Assembly: GCF_001718315.1 (NCBI RefSeq)
Contig: NZ_CP013362.1
Coordinates: forward strand, 2,232,001 to 2,296,000
Direction: 5' to 3'
Length of the DNA: 64,000 bases
Origin: Burkholderia diffusa
GTDB lineage: Bacteria; Pseudomonadota; Gammaproteobacteria; Burkholderiales; Burkholderiaceae
The notes under the pieces are model-generated. The model was not told the DNA's origin. It did no database searches and saw nothing but the letters and a program-made list of their open reading frames with translations. The translations under genes and the position numbers were made by a program. Shown piece by piece: positions 27,099 through 35,159 of the stretch. Each line of letters begins with the position of its first letter. The stretch's first letter is position 1.

Positions 27099-28211
27099 TT
27101 ACTTGGCCGCATTCGCGATGCAGACAATCCCGGCTGCCTCGTGAATGGCATTCGCCTCAACCAAGGTTTGCATCGCGCGATAAACCGGACCGCTTTTGTA
27201 TCGGCCTGCGAGGTGCTTAACTACGTTGCTTTTTTTGATCCCAACCTTATGCGAAGCGAGGAATTCCAAGACTGCCCCCTCAACAGCCCCGTAACGCTTC
27301 TCGCTTTTGGGCTTCTCGGGTGCATTGGCCGGAACCACGACGCAACTCGTCGCGAGCTTCCCCCATTTCGTCGTGCCGAGCCCTACAACGTCGAGTCGAA
27401 AGCCGATACGCTCACCCTTGGTCGGCAAGTCGCGCTGTTTTGTAATTTCGGCACAACGGCCGCCTGCACCGTCCGTTACCTCAATTTCGGTATCGACGGC
27501 CGCGCGCACGCCGGACCATCCGCGCGCGCCGGCGGCGGCGTTCTTGCCGCTGTGGTGAATCAGCATGAAATGGGCTTCGCACTCCGTACGGATGCGGTCG
27601 AAGCGCTTGATGACGAGGCCCATATCTTGCCCTGCGTTCTCGTTCGCACCGGCACTCAGGCGAGCGAGGGTGTCGCCCACAATCAGGCGAACTTTCATTC
27701 CTCGTTCAGCCTCCAAGCGTTTCACGGTCGCGATGATTGCCGATGCATCGAAGTCGCTTTCGAACAGGTTCACCGGGCTTTGGATGATGGCGAAGTTAGG
27801 GACGCGCAGGCCGTAATATTTTTGGTACGCCTGAAGCCGGGCGCAAACCGATGCGGGAGATTCGGCCGCCAGGAACACGACGAGGCCCTGTTCCGTTTGG
27901 CGTCCCATCCAAGGCACGCCGCGCGCAACGGCCGCCGCCACGTCGATGCAAAAGAACGTCTTGCCACAGTTGGTATCGCCGTACAACACACTCCCGCCGT
28001 CTGTCGTGAGCACACCTTCGATCAATTCGTCGGGCGGGTCGTAATCGACCGGCAATTCATCCGCAAAGGCAACGTTGAGCGGCAATTCATCGCACACCGT
28101 AATCGCGTCACGCTCGGATTGCTTCGGGACGTGCCTGCCGTTTGCAACAGCAACGCGTACAGCATCCGCGCCGCCTTCGGCCGCCACATCGTTCAAATCA
28201 CGCCCCGTCAT
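27099..28211 (-). CDS. RepA-like AAA ATPase / hexameric helicase
   Basis: The 370-residue protein is of the RepA/AAA_25 type, RecA-fold ATPases that act as replicative helicases in plasmids and satellites. Walker A is GDTNCGKT, and LIVGDTLARLSAG carries the Walker B aspartate; MLIHHSGKNAAAGARGWSG is a typical RepA segment. The last 70 residues look like a winged helix (GIKKSNVVKHLAGRYKS). The start at 28211 overlaps the primase end by 14 bp. The repeat cluster lies just past its stop codon. Confidence 0.85.
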   Translation of the reverse strand: MTGRDLNDVAAEGGADAVRVAVANGRHVPKQSERDAITVCDELPLNVAFADELPVDYDPPDELIEGVLTTDGGSVLYGDTNCGKTFFCIDVAAAVARGVPWMGRQTEQGLVVFLAAESPASVCARLQAYQKYYGLRVPNFAIIQSPVNLFESDFDASAIIATVKRLEAERGMKVRLIVGDTLARLSAGANENAGQDMGLVIKRFDRIRTECEAHFMLIHHSGKNAAAGARGWSGVRAAVDTEIEVTDGAGGRCAEITKQRDLPTKGERIGFRLDVVGLGTTKWGKLATSCVVVPANAPEKPKSEKRYGAVEGAVLEFLASHKVGIKKSNVVKHLAGRYKSGPVYRAMQTLVEANAIHEAAGIVCIANAAK

Positions 28212-29010
28212 GACCGACCTCCACAAGCGTAACCTCTCGATCAGCGAGCGCCCACCGCTCCGCGCACGCATTCCCAGCCGTTACACCGGCCGGGTCATTG
28301 TCCGCGCCGACAACGAGGCTTTCGACGCCGGACAGGTGCGGGAACACGGCGAGATTACCTGCGTCGATGAGCGCCCAAACCGGCGCATAACCCCATGCGA
28401 GCGAAAGCGCCGATTCAATGCCTTCCGCAACGCCAAGCCCGCTCGTTACGGCCTCGTCGGGCCACAAGCGAATGACGCCGCCCGCCTTGCGATGCCCGCC
28501 GAGCAGCAGGCGCGGCGGGTCAACGTCAGCCTTGCGGCCATCGGTCCGAATCCAAGTTTTGTGCAAGGTCATGAATTCGCGCGTTACCGCGTGCGTCACG
28601 AGCCCGACAAGCGCCGGGCCGGCATAGCCGGTCGGATGCTTCAGCGAGGGATGCCAGCGCAAATCGCCATCGGAGGGCGGGATGCGGCAGTGCCGAGCGT
28701 CGAGATAGGCCAGCGCGTCGCCGGAAATGGTGCGACACGCGTTCCAAAGGTCGAACCCGTAGTTAGACAGGACGCGATGCTTCGCGAACGGCGTAACGAC
28801 CGGAATGCGCGCCATGCTACGCGCCGAGTCGTACACGCCGCGTTCGGGGCGGTACGTTTCCGTGATGTCGCATCGGAAACAGTGCGCGACGCCCGCACCG
28901 CTTGCGGCGATGGTCAGTCCGAGCGTCTTATCACGTTCGCCGCGCCCGCAAACGGGGCAACTCACGCGGTAGTTGCCGGTCGCGTAATGGCTCCATGCAA
29001 TCGCGCTCAC
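28198..29010 (-). CDS. Small zinc-finger/TOPRIM primase
   Basis: The 270-residue protein has a DnaG-type zinc ribbon near the N-terminus (CPVCGRGERDKTL, then CFRCD) and a TOPRIM domain in the C-terminal half with GVAEGIESALSL (catalytic Glu) and VVGADNDPAG (metal-binding Asp pair). It should make RNA primers for the element. In phage P4 the primase and helicase are fused in the alpha protein; here they are separate genes. The GTG start at 29010 overlaps the preceding stop (GTGA) and has GGGAGG upstream. Confidence 0.87.
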   Translation of the reverse strand: MSAIAWSHYATGNYRVSCPVCGRGERDKTLGLTIAASGAGVAHCFRCDITETYRPERGVYDSARSMARIPVVTPFAKHRVLSNYGFDLWNACRTISGDALAYLDARHCRIPPSDGDLRWHPSLKHPTGYAGPALVGLVTHAVTREFMTLHKTWIRTDGRKADVDPPRLLLGGHRKAGGVIRLWPDEAVTSGLGVAEGIESALSLAWGYAPVWALIDAGNLAVFPHLSGVESLVVGADNDPAGVTAGNACAERWALADREVTLVEVGHDGA

Positions 29011-29333
29011 GCGACCTCCCGCACTTTGAGCCAGCGAGCGAGCTTGCGGCGATCGGTGGTCGTGAGGCGATACACGCCTCGACGCACTTCTCGGCCGTCG
29101 CGGTCGATGTACGGAACGCGCTCGCACGGCAGCACGAGGCCCTTCGCGCGCAGGCTTGCGACGAGAGCGGGGGAGTTCGAGCAGCCGGCGAAATGGTCGA
29201 GTTCTTCACGCGACATCGGGCGGCGTTGCAGCACGGTCAGCGCACGCAGGTGACGGTGATTTTTCGTTCCGGTAAACTTGCGGTGTTGGTTCGCGCTCGT
29301 CGGCTTCGGTTGGCGGGCGTTTTTCTTTTTCAT
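29007..29333 (-). CDS. Small basic winged-helix-like protein (island)
   Basis: The 108-residue product is strongly basic at the N-terminus (MKKKNARQPKP). Residues about 30-108 look like a winged helix (LTVLQRRPMSREELDHFAG and VYRLTTTDRRKLARWL). Its stop overlaps the primase GTG by 4 bp, and its start is 4 bp after the AlpA-like gene, so it sits in a tight operon. It may be a DNA-binding accessory factor for replication or excision. No named family is certain. Confidence 0.7.
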   Translation of the reverse strand: MKKKNARQPKPTSANQHRKFTGTKNHRHLRALTVLQRRPMSREELDHFAGCSNSPALVASLRAKGLVLPCERVPYIDRDGREVRRGVYRLTTTDRRKLARWLKVREVA

Positions 29334-29337
29334 CGCC

Positions 29338-29553
29338 TCAGCCCTCGATGCGGTAGCCTGCGGGATTGGCAATCCACGCATCAACATCGGCACGCCGCCA
29401 TGCGACGGAACGTGCGCCGAGCCGGACGCATTGCGGAAAGGTACCCGCCTTCATGCGGGCGTAAATCGTCGAACGGCTTAAGCCGGTCTCGACCTCAATT
29501 TGCTTGCGACGGATGAGCGCCTGTTGGACTTGGTGCACCATATGCGGCTCCAT
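29338..29553 (-). CDS. AlpA-like HTH regulator / excisionase
   Basis: The 71-residue protein belongs to the MerR-like AlpA/Xis superfamily: an HTH (RKQIEVETGLSRSTIYARMK) followed by the wing with VRLGARSVAWRRADVDAWI. In P4-like elements AlpA activates the integrase and promotes excision. The ATG at 29553 was chosen because GGGAG lies seven bases upstream; a TTG at 29571 would add a short tail. It leads directly into the replication operon. Confidence 0.88.
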   Translation of the reverse strand: MEPHMVHQVQQALIRRKQIEVETGLSRSTIYARMKAGTFPQCVRLGARSVAWRRADVDAWIANPAGYRIEG

Positions 29554-29688
29554 GAGAACGCTCCCGGCCAACCCGGGAATGGAGCCAAGGCTATTGATGG
29601 CAACAGCTACGGCGACATATGCAACACCATGCGCCTTATTTGGCGCGGGTTTCCGGACAATTCGCGCAATAGCGAATGCAACAGCGGT

Positions 29689-30348
29689 TCAATCGACGCG
29701 ACGTTTGCGCCCGACGTTCGAAGTACTCCCGTGGGTAAACACGGAAACAGGTTTTGTGCTGAGTTTGGCCTTCGCGTCCTTGAGCAACGTCCCGATGCGT
29801 GCACGACTCACGCCATACCTGTCCGCGAGCTTCTGTTGCGTCATCGCCGGCAACTTCGACTGTTCGAGAAGTTGCATCAGGTCCGCGTTGCTCCACTTTG
29901 CGCCCGGTGTCCGCCCCACGACAGCGGCCCCGGATCGGCCCACGTCGCGTCCATGCTGGTCACTACCGCCCTTCGCGCGCGCGCGCATCCCAACACTGAT
30001 GATTTCTGCATGGGCGCGCAGCGAACGCCATACCAAGCTCGTACTGACATTCCCCGTCGTATCGTCGTTCTTGAAACACATGCGGATTTCGTTGAGCGCG
30101 GCACGAAATTTTTCCGCATCGGGAGCCATGTTCGCTTCCAACTCTTCAACGAATCGGTCGATGTCCCACAAGTTCGCGCCAGAAAACAGGGCGCGATCAG
30201 GATCGAGCCCGCTATCCGGATGAAACGCTCGCACGCCGAGCATAATCGCAAGGCTTTGGTTTTGCGGGTCCGCGTACTCGTAAGAGCCATCAAGCCTTTG
30301 CCGGCGTTGCGCCGTCGGATGACCTATCCAATCCCGTTCCTTGGTCAT
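29689..30348 (-). CDS. HTH domain protein, first gene of the island replication series
   Basis: The 219-residue protein has a C-terminal HTH (about residues 169-194, MTQQKLADRYGVSRARIGTL) and a basic tail ending GRKRRVD. The N-terminal 120 residues are not recognised; they contain SLAIMLGVRAFHPDSGLDP and an acidic helix. It is encoded at the right end of the island, upstream of AlpA, and may be its repressor or initiator. The start at 30348 follows AAGGGCG. Confidence 0.65.
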   Translation of the reverse strand: MTKERDWIGHPTAQRRQRLDGSYEYADPQNQSLAIMLGVRAFHPDSGLDPDRALFSGANLWDIDRFVEELEANMAPDAEKFRAALNEIRMCFKNDDTTGNVSTSLVWRSLRAHAEIISVGMRARAKGGSDQHGRDVGRSGAAVVGRTPGAKWSNADLMQLLEQSKLPAMTQQKLADRYGVSRARIGTLLKDAKAKLSTKPVSVFTHGSTSNVGRKRRVD

Positions 30349-30575
30349 TTCACGCCCTTCATGCGTGGCCTTCACAGTGGGCCCCCACCGGGCCGGTGAA
30401 GGGACCGGCTTTCGCTCCGTCGAGCTAGGCGGGGACAAGGATCAATTTACCGGGTTCGGGGACGTATCGCACGTTCGACTCGACAACTCGCCTTACCGCA
30501 AGCCGAGCTAGGAGAAGCATACGAGGAGTAGACCTGCAAACCGCTCGTGTCGAATGGGACAGCGGCCACCATCCG

Positions 30576-30594
30576 GGGGTATCTTTGGGGGTAC
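30576..30594 (+). repeat. GGGGTA repeats, right end of island
   Basis: GGGGTA at 30576 and GGGGTAC at 30588 are spaced 12 bases, in a block that begins CCGGGGGTAT exactly as the left-end block does (22353). They lie 64 bases inside the right attachment site. The 30349-30657 interval holds these repeats and no gene. Confidence 0.55.
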
Positions 30595-30657
30595 ATTCCA
30601 TTGGGCTAAGCGCTACCGGCCATACTAGACGTGGATTCCAAAGGACAATTTCAGGGA

Positions 30658-30676
30658 AGTACCGCCACCAAAGAAT
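30658..30676 (+). other. Right attachment site (attR), one base shorter than attL
   Basis: AGTACCGCCACCAAAGAAT repeats the left site except that one C of the CCC run is absent. The host-side sequence continues into a terminator hairpin that presumably belonged to tRNA-Val before integration. Confidence 0.78.
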
Positions 30677-30678
30677 TC

Positions 30679-30710
30679 AAGGGCCTGCGTCTCACGACGC
30701 AGGCCCTTTT
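30679..30710 (+). terminator. Displaced original terminator of tRNA-Val
   Basis: AAGGGCCTGCGT and ACGCAGGCCCTT form a perfect 12-bp stem with loop CTCACG, ending in TTTT. It directly follows the right attachment site, so before island insertion it lay a few bases after the tRNA. It may still stop read-through from the island, and the A-rich left side could serve the convergent spuC-like gene. Confidence 0.88.
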
Positions 30711-30827
30711 CGTTTTGCGGCCGCTTTTCTGCCGCCCGCTTCCCCTGCGCGCTTCCTTGCGCTCGCGAACAAGTTCGTCGGGCAACGACGTGTGGACCAC
30801 CTGCAGTCGACGCATCGCAACGACCGG

Positions 30828-32234
30828 CTATCCCGTCCGCCCCACACGCTCCGCCGTCGCATCGAACGCGCGCTTCGCCTTGTCGACGATCTCGTCGACC
30901 TCCGCCTCCCGGATCACGAGCGGCGGCGACAACAGCATCCGGTCGCCGGTCGCACGCATGATCAGGTTGCCGTTGAAGCAGAAGTCGCGGCAGATCGTGC
31001 CGATATCGACGCTGCCATCGAACCGTTCCCGCCGCTCGCGATCACGCGCGAGCTGGACGCCCGCGACCAGCCCCGCCCCCGCGATCTCGCCGACGATCGG
31101 ATGATCGCCGAGCGCTTCGCGCAGCCGACGCTGGAAATACGGCCCGATGTCACGCTTCACGCGCTCGACGATTCCTTCGTCGCGCAGCAGCTTCAGGTTC
31201 GCGACCGCCACCGCCGCCGCGACCGGATGGCCCGAGTACGTGAGGCCGTGATTGAATTCGCCGTTGTCGATGATCGGGCGCGCGATGCGCTCGTGGATGC
31301 CCACCGCGCCCATCGGCACGTAGCCCGACGTCAGGCCCTTGGCCATCGTGATGAGGTCCGGCTCGAAGCCGAAGTGCTGATGCGCGAACCATTCGCCGGT
31401 GCGGCCGAAGCCGCCGATCACTTCGTCGGCCACCAGCAGGATGTCGTACTTGCGGCAGATCCGCTGGATTTCCGGCCAGTACGTCGACGGCGGGAAAATC
31501 ACGCCGCCCGCGCCCTGGAACGGCTCGCCGATGAACGCGGCAACGTTCTCCGCGCCGAGTTCGAGAATCTTCGCCTCGAGCTGCTGCGCGCGCGCGAGGC
31601 CGAACGCCTCGGGCGTCTCGCCGGCTTGCGCTTCGCCGAAGAAGTACGGCTGGTCGATGTGCACGATGTGCTCGACCTTCGACGGCATCTGCTCGTGCAT
31701 GTAGCCCATCCCGCCGAGCGTGCCGCCGGCGATCGTCGAACCGTGATAGCCGTTCTTGCGCGAGATCACATACTTCTTCTGCGGCTTGCCCTGCACGCGC
31801 CAGTACTGATGCACGAGACGCAGCACCGTGTCGTTGCCTTCCGAGCCGCTGTTGCAATAGAAGAAGTGGTTGAAGCCGGCCGGCGTGACTTCGGCGAGCA
31901 TCGCTGACAGTTCGATCACCGGCGGGTGCGTGGTCTTGAAGAACGTGTTGTAGAACGGCAGTTCCTGGATCTGGCGATATGCGGCATCGGCGAGCTCCTT
32001 GCGGCCGTAGCCGACGTTCACGCACCAGAGGCCGGCCATCCCGTCGATGACCTTGTTGCCGTCGGAGTCCCACAGGTAGACGCCGTCGGCTTTCACGATC
32101 ACGCGGCTGCCCGCGCGATTGAGCGCACCCATGTCGGAGAACGGGTGGATGTGGTGCGCGGCGTCGAGCGCGCGGTATTCGGCACTCGAGCGTGCCTGCG
32201 TCGTGCGCGGTGCGGCTTCGCTTCGTTCTGTCAT
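30828..32234 (-). CDS. spuC: Class III omega-aminotransferase (polyamine:pyruvate, SpuC-like)
   Basis: This PLP enzyme of 468 residues transfers the amino group of putrescine or related amines, most likely to pyruvate. Landmarks are FYCNSGSEGNDTVLRL, VADEVIGGFGRTGEW and the PLP lysine in MAKGLTSGYVPMG. The start follows a strong GGAGGCAAC ribosome site. It follows puuA and puuD on the same strand, so the three make a polyamine catabolic operon. SpuC of Pseudomonas is the closest named type; substrate range is inferred from context. Confidence 0.87.
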   Translation of the reverse strand: MTERSEAAPRTTQARSSAEYRALDAAHHIHPFSDMGALNRAGSRVIVKADGVYLWDSDGNKVIDGMAGLWCVNVGYGRKELADAAYRQIQELPFYNTFFKTTHPPVIELSAMLAEVTPAGFNHFFYCNSGSEGNDTVLRLVHQYWRVQGKPQKKYVISRKNGYHGSTIAGGTLGGMGYMHEQMPSKVEHIVHIDQPYFFGEAQAGETPEAFGLARAQQLEAKILELGAENVAAFIGEPFQGAGGVIFPPSTYWPEIQRICRKYDILLVADEVIGGFGRTGEWFAHQHFGFEPDLITMAKGLTSGYVPMGAVGIHERIARPIIDNGEFNHGLTYSGHPVAAAVAVANLKLLRDEGIVERVKRDIGPYFQRRLREALGDHPIVGEIAGAGLVAGVQLARDRERRERFDGSVDIGTICRDFCFNGNLIMRATGDRMLLSPPLVIREAEVDEIVDKAKRAFDATAERVGRTG

Positions 32235-32272
32235 GTTGCCTCCGTATTTCCGTGATGCGGTTGCGCGCGCAC

Positions 32273-33610
32273 TTACACGTGCAGCAGCAGATGACGACGT
32301 TCCCACGAGCTGATCACGCGGAAGAACGCTTCGTATTCGGTTTCCTTCAGCGCCAGGTACGCCTTCACGAACTTGTCGCCGAGAATGCCGGCCAGCGGCG
32401 TGCACGCGGCCATCAGCGAGATGCCCTCCTCGAGATTGCGCGGCAGCTGGTACGGCAGGTCGTAGCCGTCGGACGCGATCGGCTCGGTCGGCGCAAGCTG
32501 CTGCGTAAGCCCGAGATACCCTGCCGCGAGCGTCGCTGCGAATGCGAGGTACGGATTGCAGTCGACGCCCGGAATCCGGTTCTCGATGCGCCGCGCGACC
32601 GGCGTCGACTGCGGGATGCGAAAGCCGACCGTGCGGTTGTCGTAGCCCCATTGCACGTTGATCGGCGCGGCCATGAAGCGCGACAGCCGACGGTACGAGT
32701 TGATGTACGGCGCGAAGATCGGCATCAACGCGGGCGTGTATTTCTGCAGCCCCGCGAGATAGCTGTGGAACATCGGCGACACGACGCCGCCCTCGTCGGC
32801 GAACAGGTTGTGGCCGGTGCGCGCATCGGCCAGGCTCTGGTGGATATGCATCGCGGAGCCCGGCTCGTTTTCCATCGGCTTGGCCATGAACGTCGCGTAC
32901 ATGTTGTGGCGCAACGCCGCCTCGCGCACCGTGCGCTTGAACAGGAACACCTGGTCGGCAAGCGACAGCGCGTCGCCGTGCACGAAGTTGATTTCCATCT
33001 GCGCGGCGCCGACTTCGTGGATCAGCGTCTCGATGTCGAGGCCCTGCATTTCGCAGTATTCGTAGATGTCCTCGAACAGCGGATCGAACTCGTTGACGGC
33101 CTCGATCGAATACGACTGGCGACCCGTCTCCGCGCGGCCCGTGCGCCCGACCGGCGGGCGCAACGGCAGATCGGGATCGGCGTTCATGTCGACCAGATAG
33201 AACTCGAGCTCCGGCGCGACGACCGGCTTCCAGCCCTTCGCCTTGTACAGGTCGAGCACGCGGCGCAGCACGTAGCGCGGCGAGATCTCGACGGGCGAGC
33301 CGTCGAAATGCACGCAATCGTGAATCACCTGCGCGGTCGGATCGACGGCCCACGGAATCAGGCAGATCGTCGACGGATCGGGCACGCACACCATGTCGGG
33401 GTCGGTCACGCCGGTCAGCGAGCCGTCCTCCGGATAGTCGCCGGTGACGGTCTGCACCATCACGGCCTGCGGCAGGCGCATCGATTCGCCGGACTCGAAT
33501 TTGTTGCGCGGAATGATCTTGCCGCGCGCGATGCCGGCCATGTCGGGAATGATCGCCTCGACTTCGGTGATGCGGTGCTGCCTCAGGAATTCGCTCAGTT
33601 CGGGTTGCAT
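32273..33610 (-). CDS. puuA: Gamma-glutamylputrescine synthetase (glutamine synthetase family)
   Basis: This 445-residue enzyme is a GS-fold ligase that joins glutamate to putrescine or a similar amine with ATP, the first step of the Puu pathway. Family motifs are APELEFYLVD, EVGAAQMEINF, GSAMHIHQSL and NRIPGVDCNPYLAFA. It is distinct from the partial glnA at the left edge. Its place between puuD and an omega-aminotransferase supports the polyamine role. Start MQPELSEFLRQH is consistent with the family. Confidence 0.88.
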   Translation of the reverse strand: MQPELSEFLRQHRITEVEAIIPDMAGIARGKIIPRNKFESGESMRLPQAVMVQTVTGDYPEDGSLTGVTDPDMVCVPDPSTICLIPWAVDPTAQVIHDCVHFDGSPVEISPRYVLRRVLDLYKAKGWKPVVAPELEFYLVDMNADPDLPLRPPVGRTGRAETGRQSYSIEAVNEFDPLFEDIYEYCEMQGLDIETLIHEVGAAQMEINFVHGDALSLADQVFLFKRTVREAALRHNMYATFMAKPMENEPGSAMHIHQSLADARTGHNLFADEGGVVSPMFHSYLAGLQKYTPALMPIFAPYINSYRRLSRFMAAPINVQWGYDNRTVGFRIPQSTPVARRIENRIPGVDCNPYLAFAATLAAGYLGLTQQLAPTEPIASDGYDLPYQLPRNLEEGISLMAACTPLAGILGDKFVKAYLALKETEYEAFFRVISSWERRHLLLHV

Positions 33611-33622
33611 GATCGGCCTCGT

Positions 33623-34429
33623 TCAGTCGATATCGGATGCGGGCAGCGACGGCATGGGGCCGCCGGCCGCATGAATGCGGTGTGTCATGCGCGCGCGGCA
33701 CGCCGCGCCGAATGCCGCGAAGATGTCGCGCGACAGCGGCTGTTCCGCGTAGCGCCATTCGGGATGCCACTGCACGCCGAGCGCGAATGCGCGCGCGCCG
33801 CGCACGCTGACGGCTTCGACCAGCCCGTCGGGCGCGCTCGCTTCGACCGCGAGCCCCGCACCGAGCCGAGCGATGCCCTGGTCGTGCAGCGAATTGACCA
33901 TCGCGTCGTGCGCGCCGCGCGCGACCCGTTGCAACAGGCCGCCCGGCGCAAGCTGCACGCGATGCGCGGGGCCGTATTGCCGCTCGAGCGGATCGCCGTC
34001 GCGCTCGCGATGATCGTGGAAACCCGCACTCGCATGCAGCCGTTGATGCAGCGTGCCGCCATATGCGACGTTCAGCTCCTGCATGCCGCGGCAGATCGCG
34101 AGCACGGGCACGCCCGCGTCGATCGCCGCGCGGATCAGCGGCAGCGCGGTCGCATCGCGCGCGGGATCGTGCAGCGTGTCGGGCACGCTCGCCGGGCCGC
34201 CGTAGTGATGCGGCTCGACGTTCGAATAGCTGCCGGTCAGCAGCAGCCCGTCGATGGACGCGACGATCGCGTCGACCGGCTGGCGCGCGCCCAGCGCGGG
34301 CAGCACGAAGGCGAGCGCGCCGGCACCGTCGACCAGCGCGACGAGATACTTCTCGCCGGCCGTGTGGTTCGGATGGGCGCCGCGCATGACACGGTCGGCT
34401 GTGACGGCTACGAGCGGGCGCGGTCGCAT
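33623..34429 (-). CDS. puuD: Gamma-glutamyl-gamma-aminobutyrate hydrolase (peptidase C26)
   Basis: This class I glutamine amidotransferase-like hydrolase of 268 residues releases the glutamyl group from gamma-glutamyl-GABA at the end of the Puu pathway. The nucleophile is in LAICRGMQELN and the catalytic His in GVQWHPEWRY. The ATG at 34429 follows GGAGG; the longer frame adds only an Arg-rich leader. It is the first gene of the puuD-puuA-spuC series, with 12 bp to puuA. Confidence 0.9.
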   Translation of the reverse strand: MRPRPLVAVTADRVMRGAHPNHTAGEKYLVALVDGAGALAFVLPALGARQPVDAIVASIDGLLLTGSYSNVEPHHYGGPASVPDTLHDPARDATALPLIRAAIDAGVPVLAICRGMQELNVAYGGTLHQRLHASAGFHDHRERDGDPLERQYGPAHRVQLAPGGLLQRVARGAHDAMVNSLHDQGIARLGAGLAVEASAPDGLVEAVSVRGARAFALGVQWHPEWRYAEQPLSRDIFAAFGAACRARMTHRIHAAGGPMPSLPASDID

Positions 34430-35031
34430 GATCGCCTCCACGATGAACGTGCGACGCGTGCGTACGCGCGGGACGATGGCAATGCGCGGCCGCGCCGCAT
34501 GCGCGCGTGCGCGATCCTGCCGCGCGAACGGCGCGGCAACGGGCATTGCGACCCGATGCGAAAGCGGAAATGGACGCTAGGGCAACAATGAAGCGCTGCC
34601 GTCGCACTGCACCGCGCTGAACACGTGCGCGGTCACGACGTTGAAGCGGCGCAGGCCGCAATGGGGCACAGCGAAGAGACGGGGCTCGCGTATGAGGGCG
34701 GCGCGCGTGCCGCGATCAGCATGCCGGATCGGCCCGGCCTGAGGCGGCGCGCCCGCCGACGGACTTCGGGTCCGGCATATCGAAGGGCTGGCGGCTTTCA
34801 CGATCGTACTCGACTGACTGATGAAGGCAGGACACGTGTCGCGATGAAACGGAGGCGGCAACGCCGCACGGCGACACGTCGGCAAGATGCCACGCATCGG
34901 ATTCCGGCGCGGTGCGGCGCTGATCGACGCCGTCGCGGCCGGCGCGCGTGACGACTTCCTGACATTCAGCTTATATCACCTAAAAATTGCGTCAAATTTT
35001 CAGGAATCGATCCCGACATTCGATCGGACGA
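34430..35031. other. Long non-coding gap upstream of puuD
   Basis: These 600 bp hold no credible gene; a 106-codon minus frame at 34577-34897 lacks a ribosome site and known features. The segment 34965-35005 is notably AT-rich and on the minus strand reads TTGACG, then TATAAG after 14 bases, a promoter-like pair with short spacing. If used, the puu mRNA would have a leader of over 500 bases. Confidence 0.45.
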
Positions 35032-35068
35032 AAAAACGGCATCGACCCGGGCGGTCGATGCCGTTTTT
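35032..35068 (-). terminator. Bidirectional terminator after hutG
   Basis: Arms of 16 bases (35032-35047 and 35053-35068) are perfectly complementary around loop CGGGC. The outer ends are A5 and T5, so it has a U-tract on either strand. It lies about 90 bases past the hutG stop codon and closes the hut operon. Confidence 0.88.
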
Positions 35069-35159
35069 GTGCGCTGCGTCGGCGCGTGCGTTGCCGGCTC
35101 GCGGGCCGGGGGGCCGGGTGGCGCCGCGCCGCCGCACGCACGCAGCGCGCGCCGGCGGC

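Larger units (their letters stand above)
22237..30676. mobile_element. Integrated island with own replication module (phage satellite-like)
   Basis: The region lies between two near-identical copies of the tRNA-Val 3' end. It starts with a P4-type integrase reading inward from the tRNA. On the minus strand is a compact series: HTH protein, AlpA-like regulator, small winged-helix-like protein, primase, RepA-like ATPase, SSB-like protein and two unknown proteins. Its GC content is visibly lower than the flanks. No terminase, capsid, tail or lysis gene is present, and neither is any conjugation gene. It is therefore not a complete prophage or ICE; a P4-like satellite or replicating integrative element fits best. 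Confidence 0.85.

Noticed and set aside
22237-30676. Complete prophage
   Set aside because: No terminase, portal, capsid, tail or lysis genes were found; only integration, regulation and replication functions plus unknowns.
32192-34591. 799-codon plus-strand frame
   Set aside because: It lies opposite puuA and puuD, which have clear catalytic motifs and ribosome sites; the plus product is a composition artefact.
34577-34897. 106-codon minus-strand frame upstream of puuD
   Set aside because: There is no ribosome site or known feature; the Pro/Arg/Ser-rich composition suggests a chance frame.
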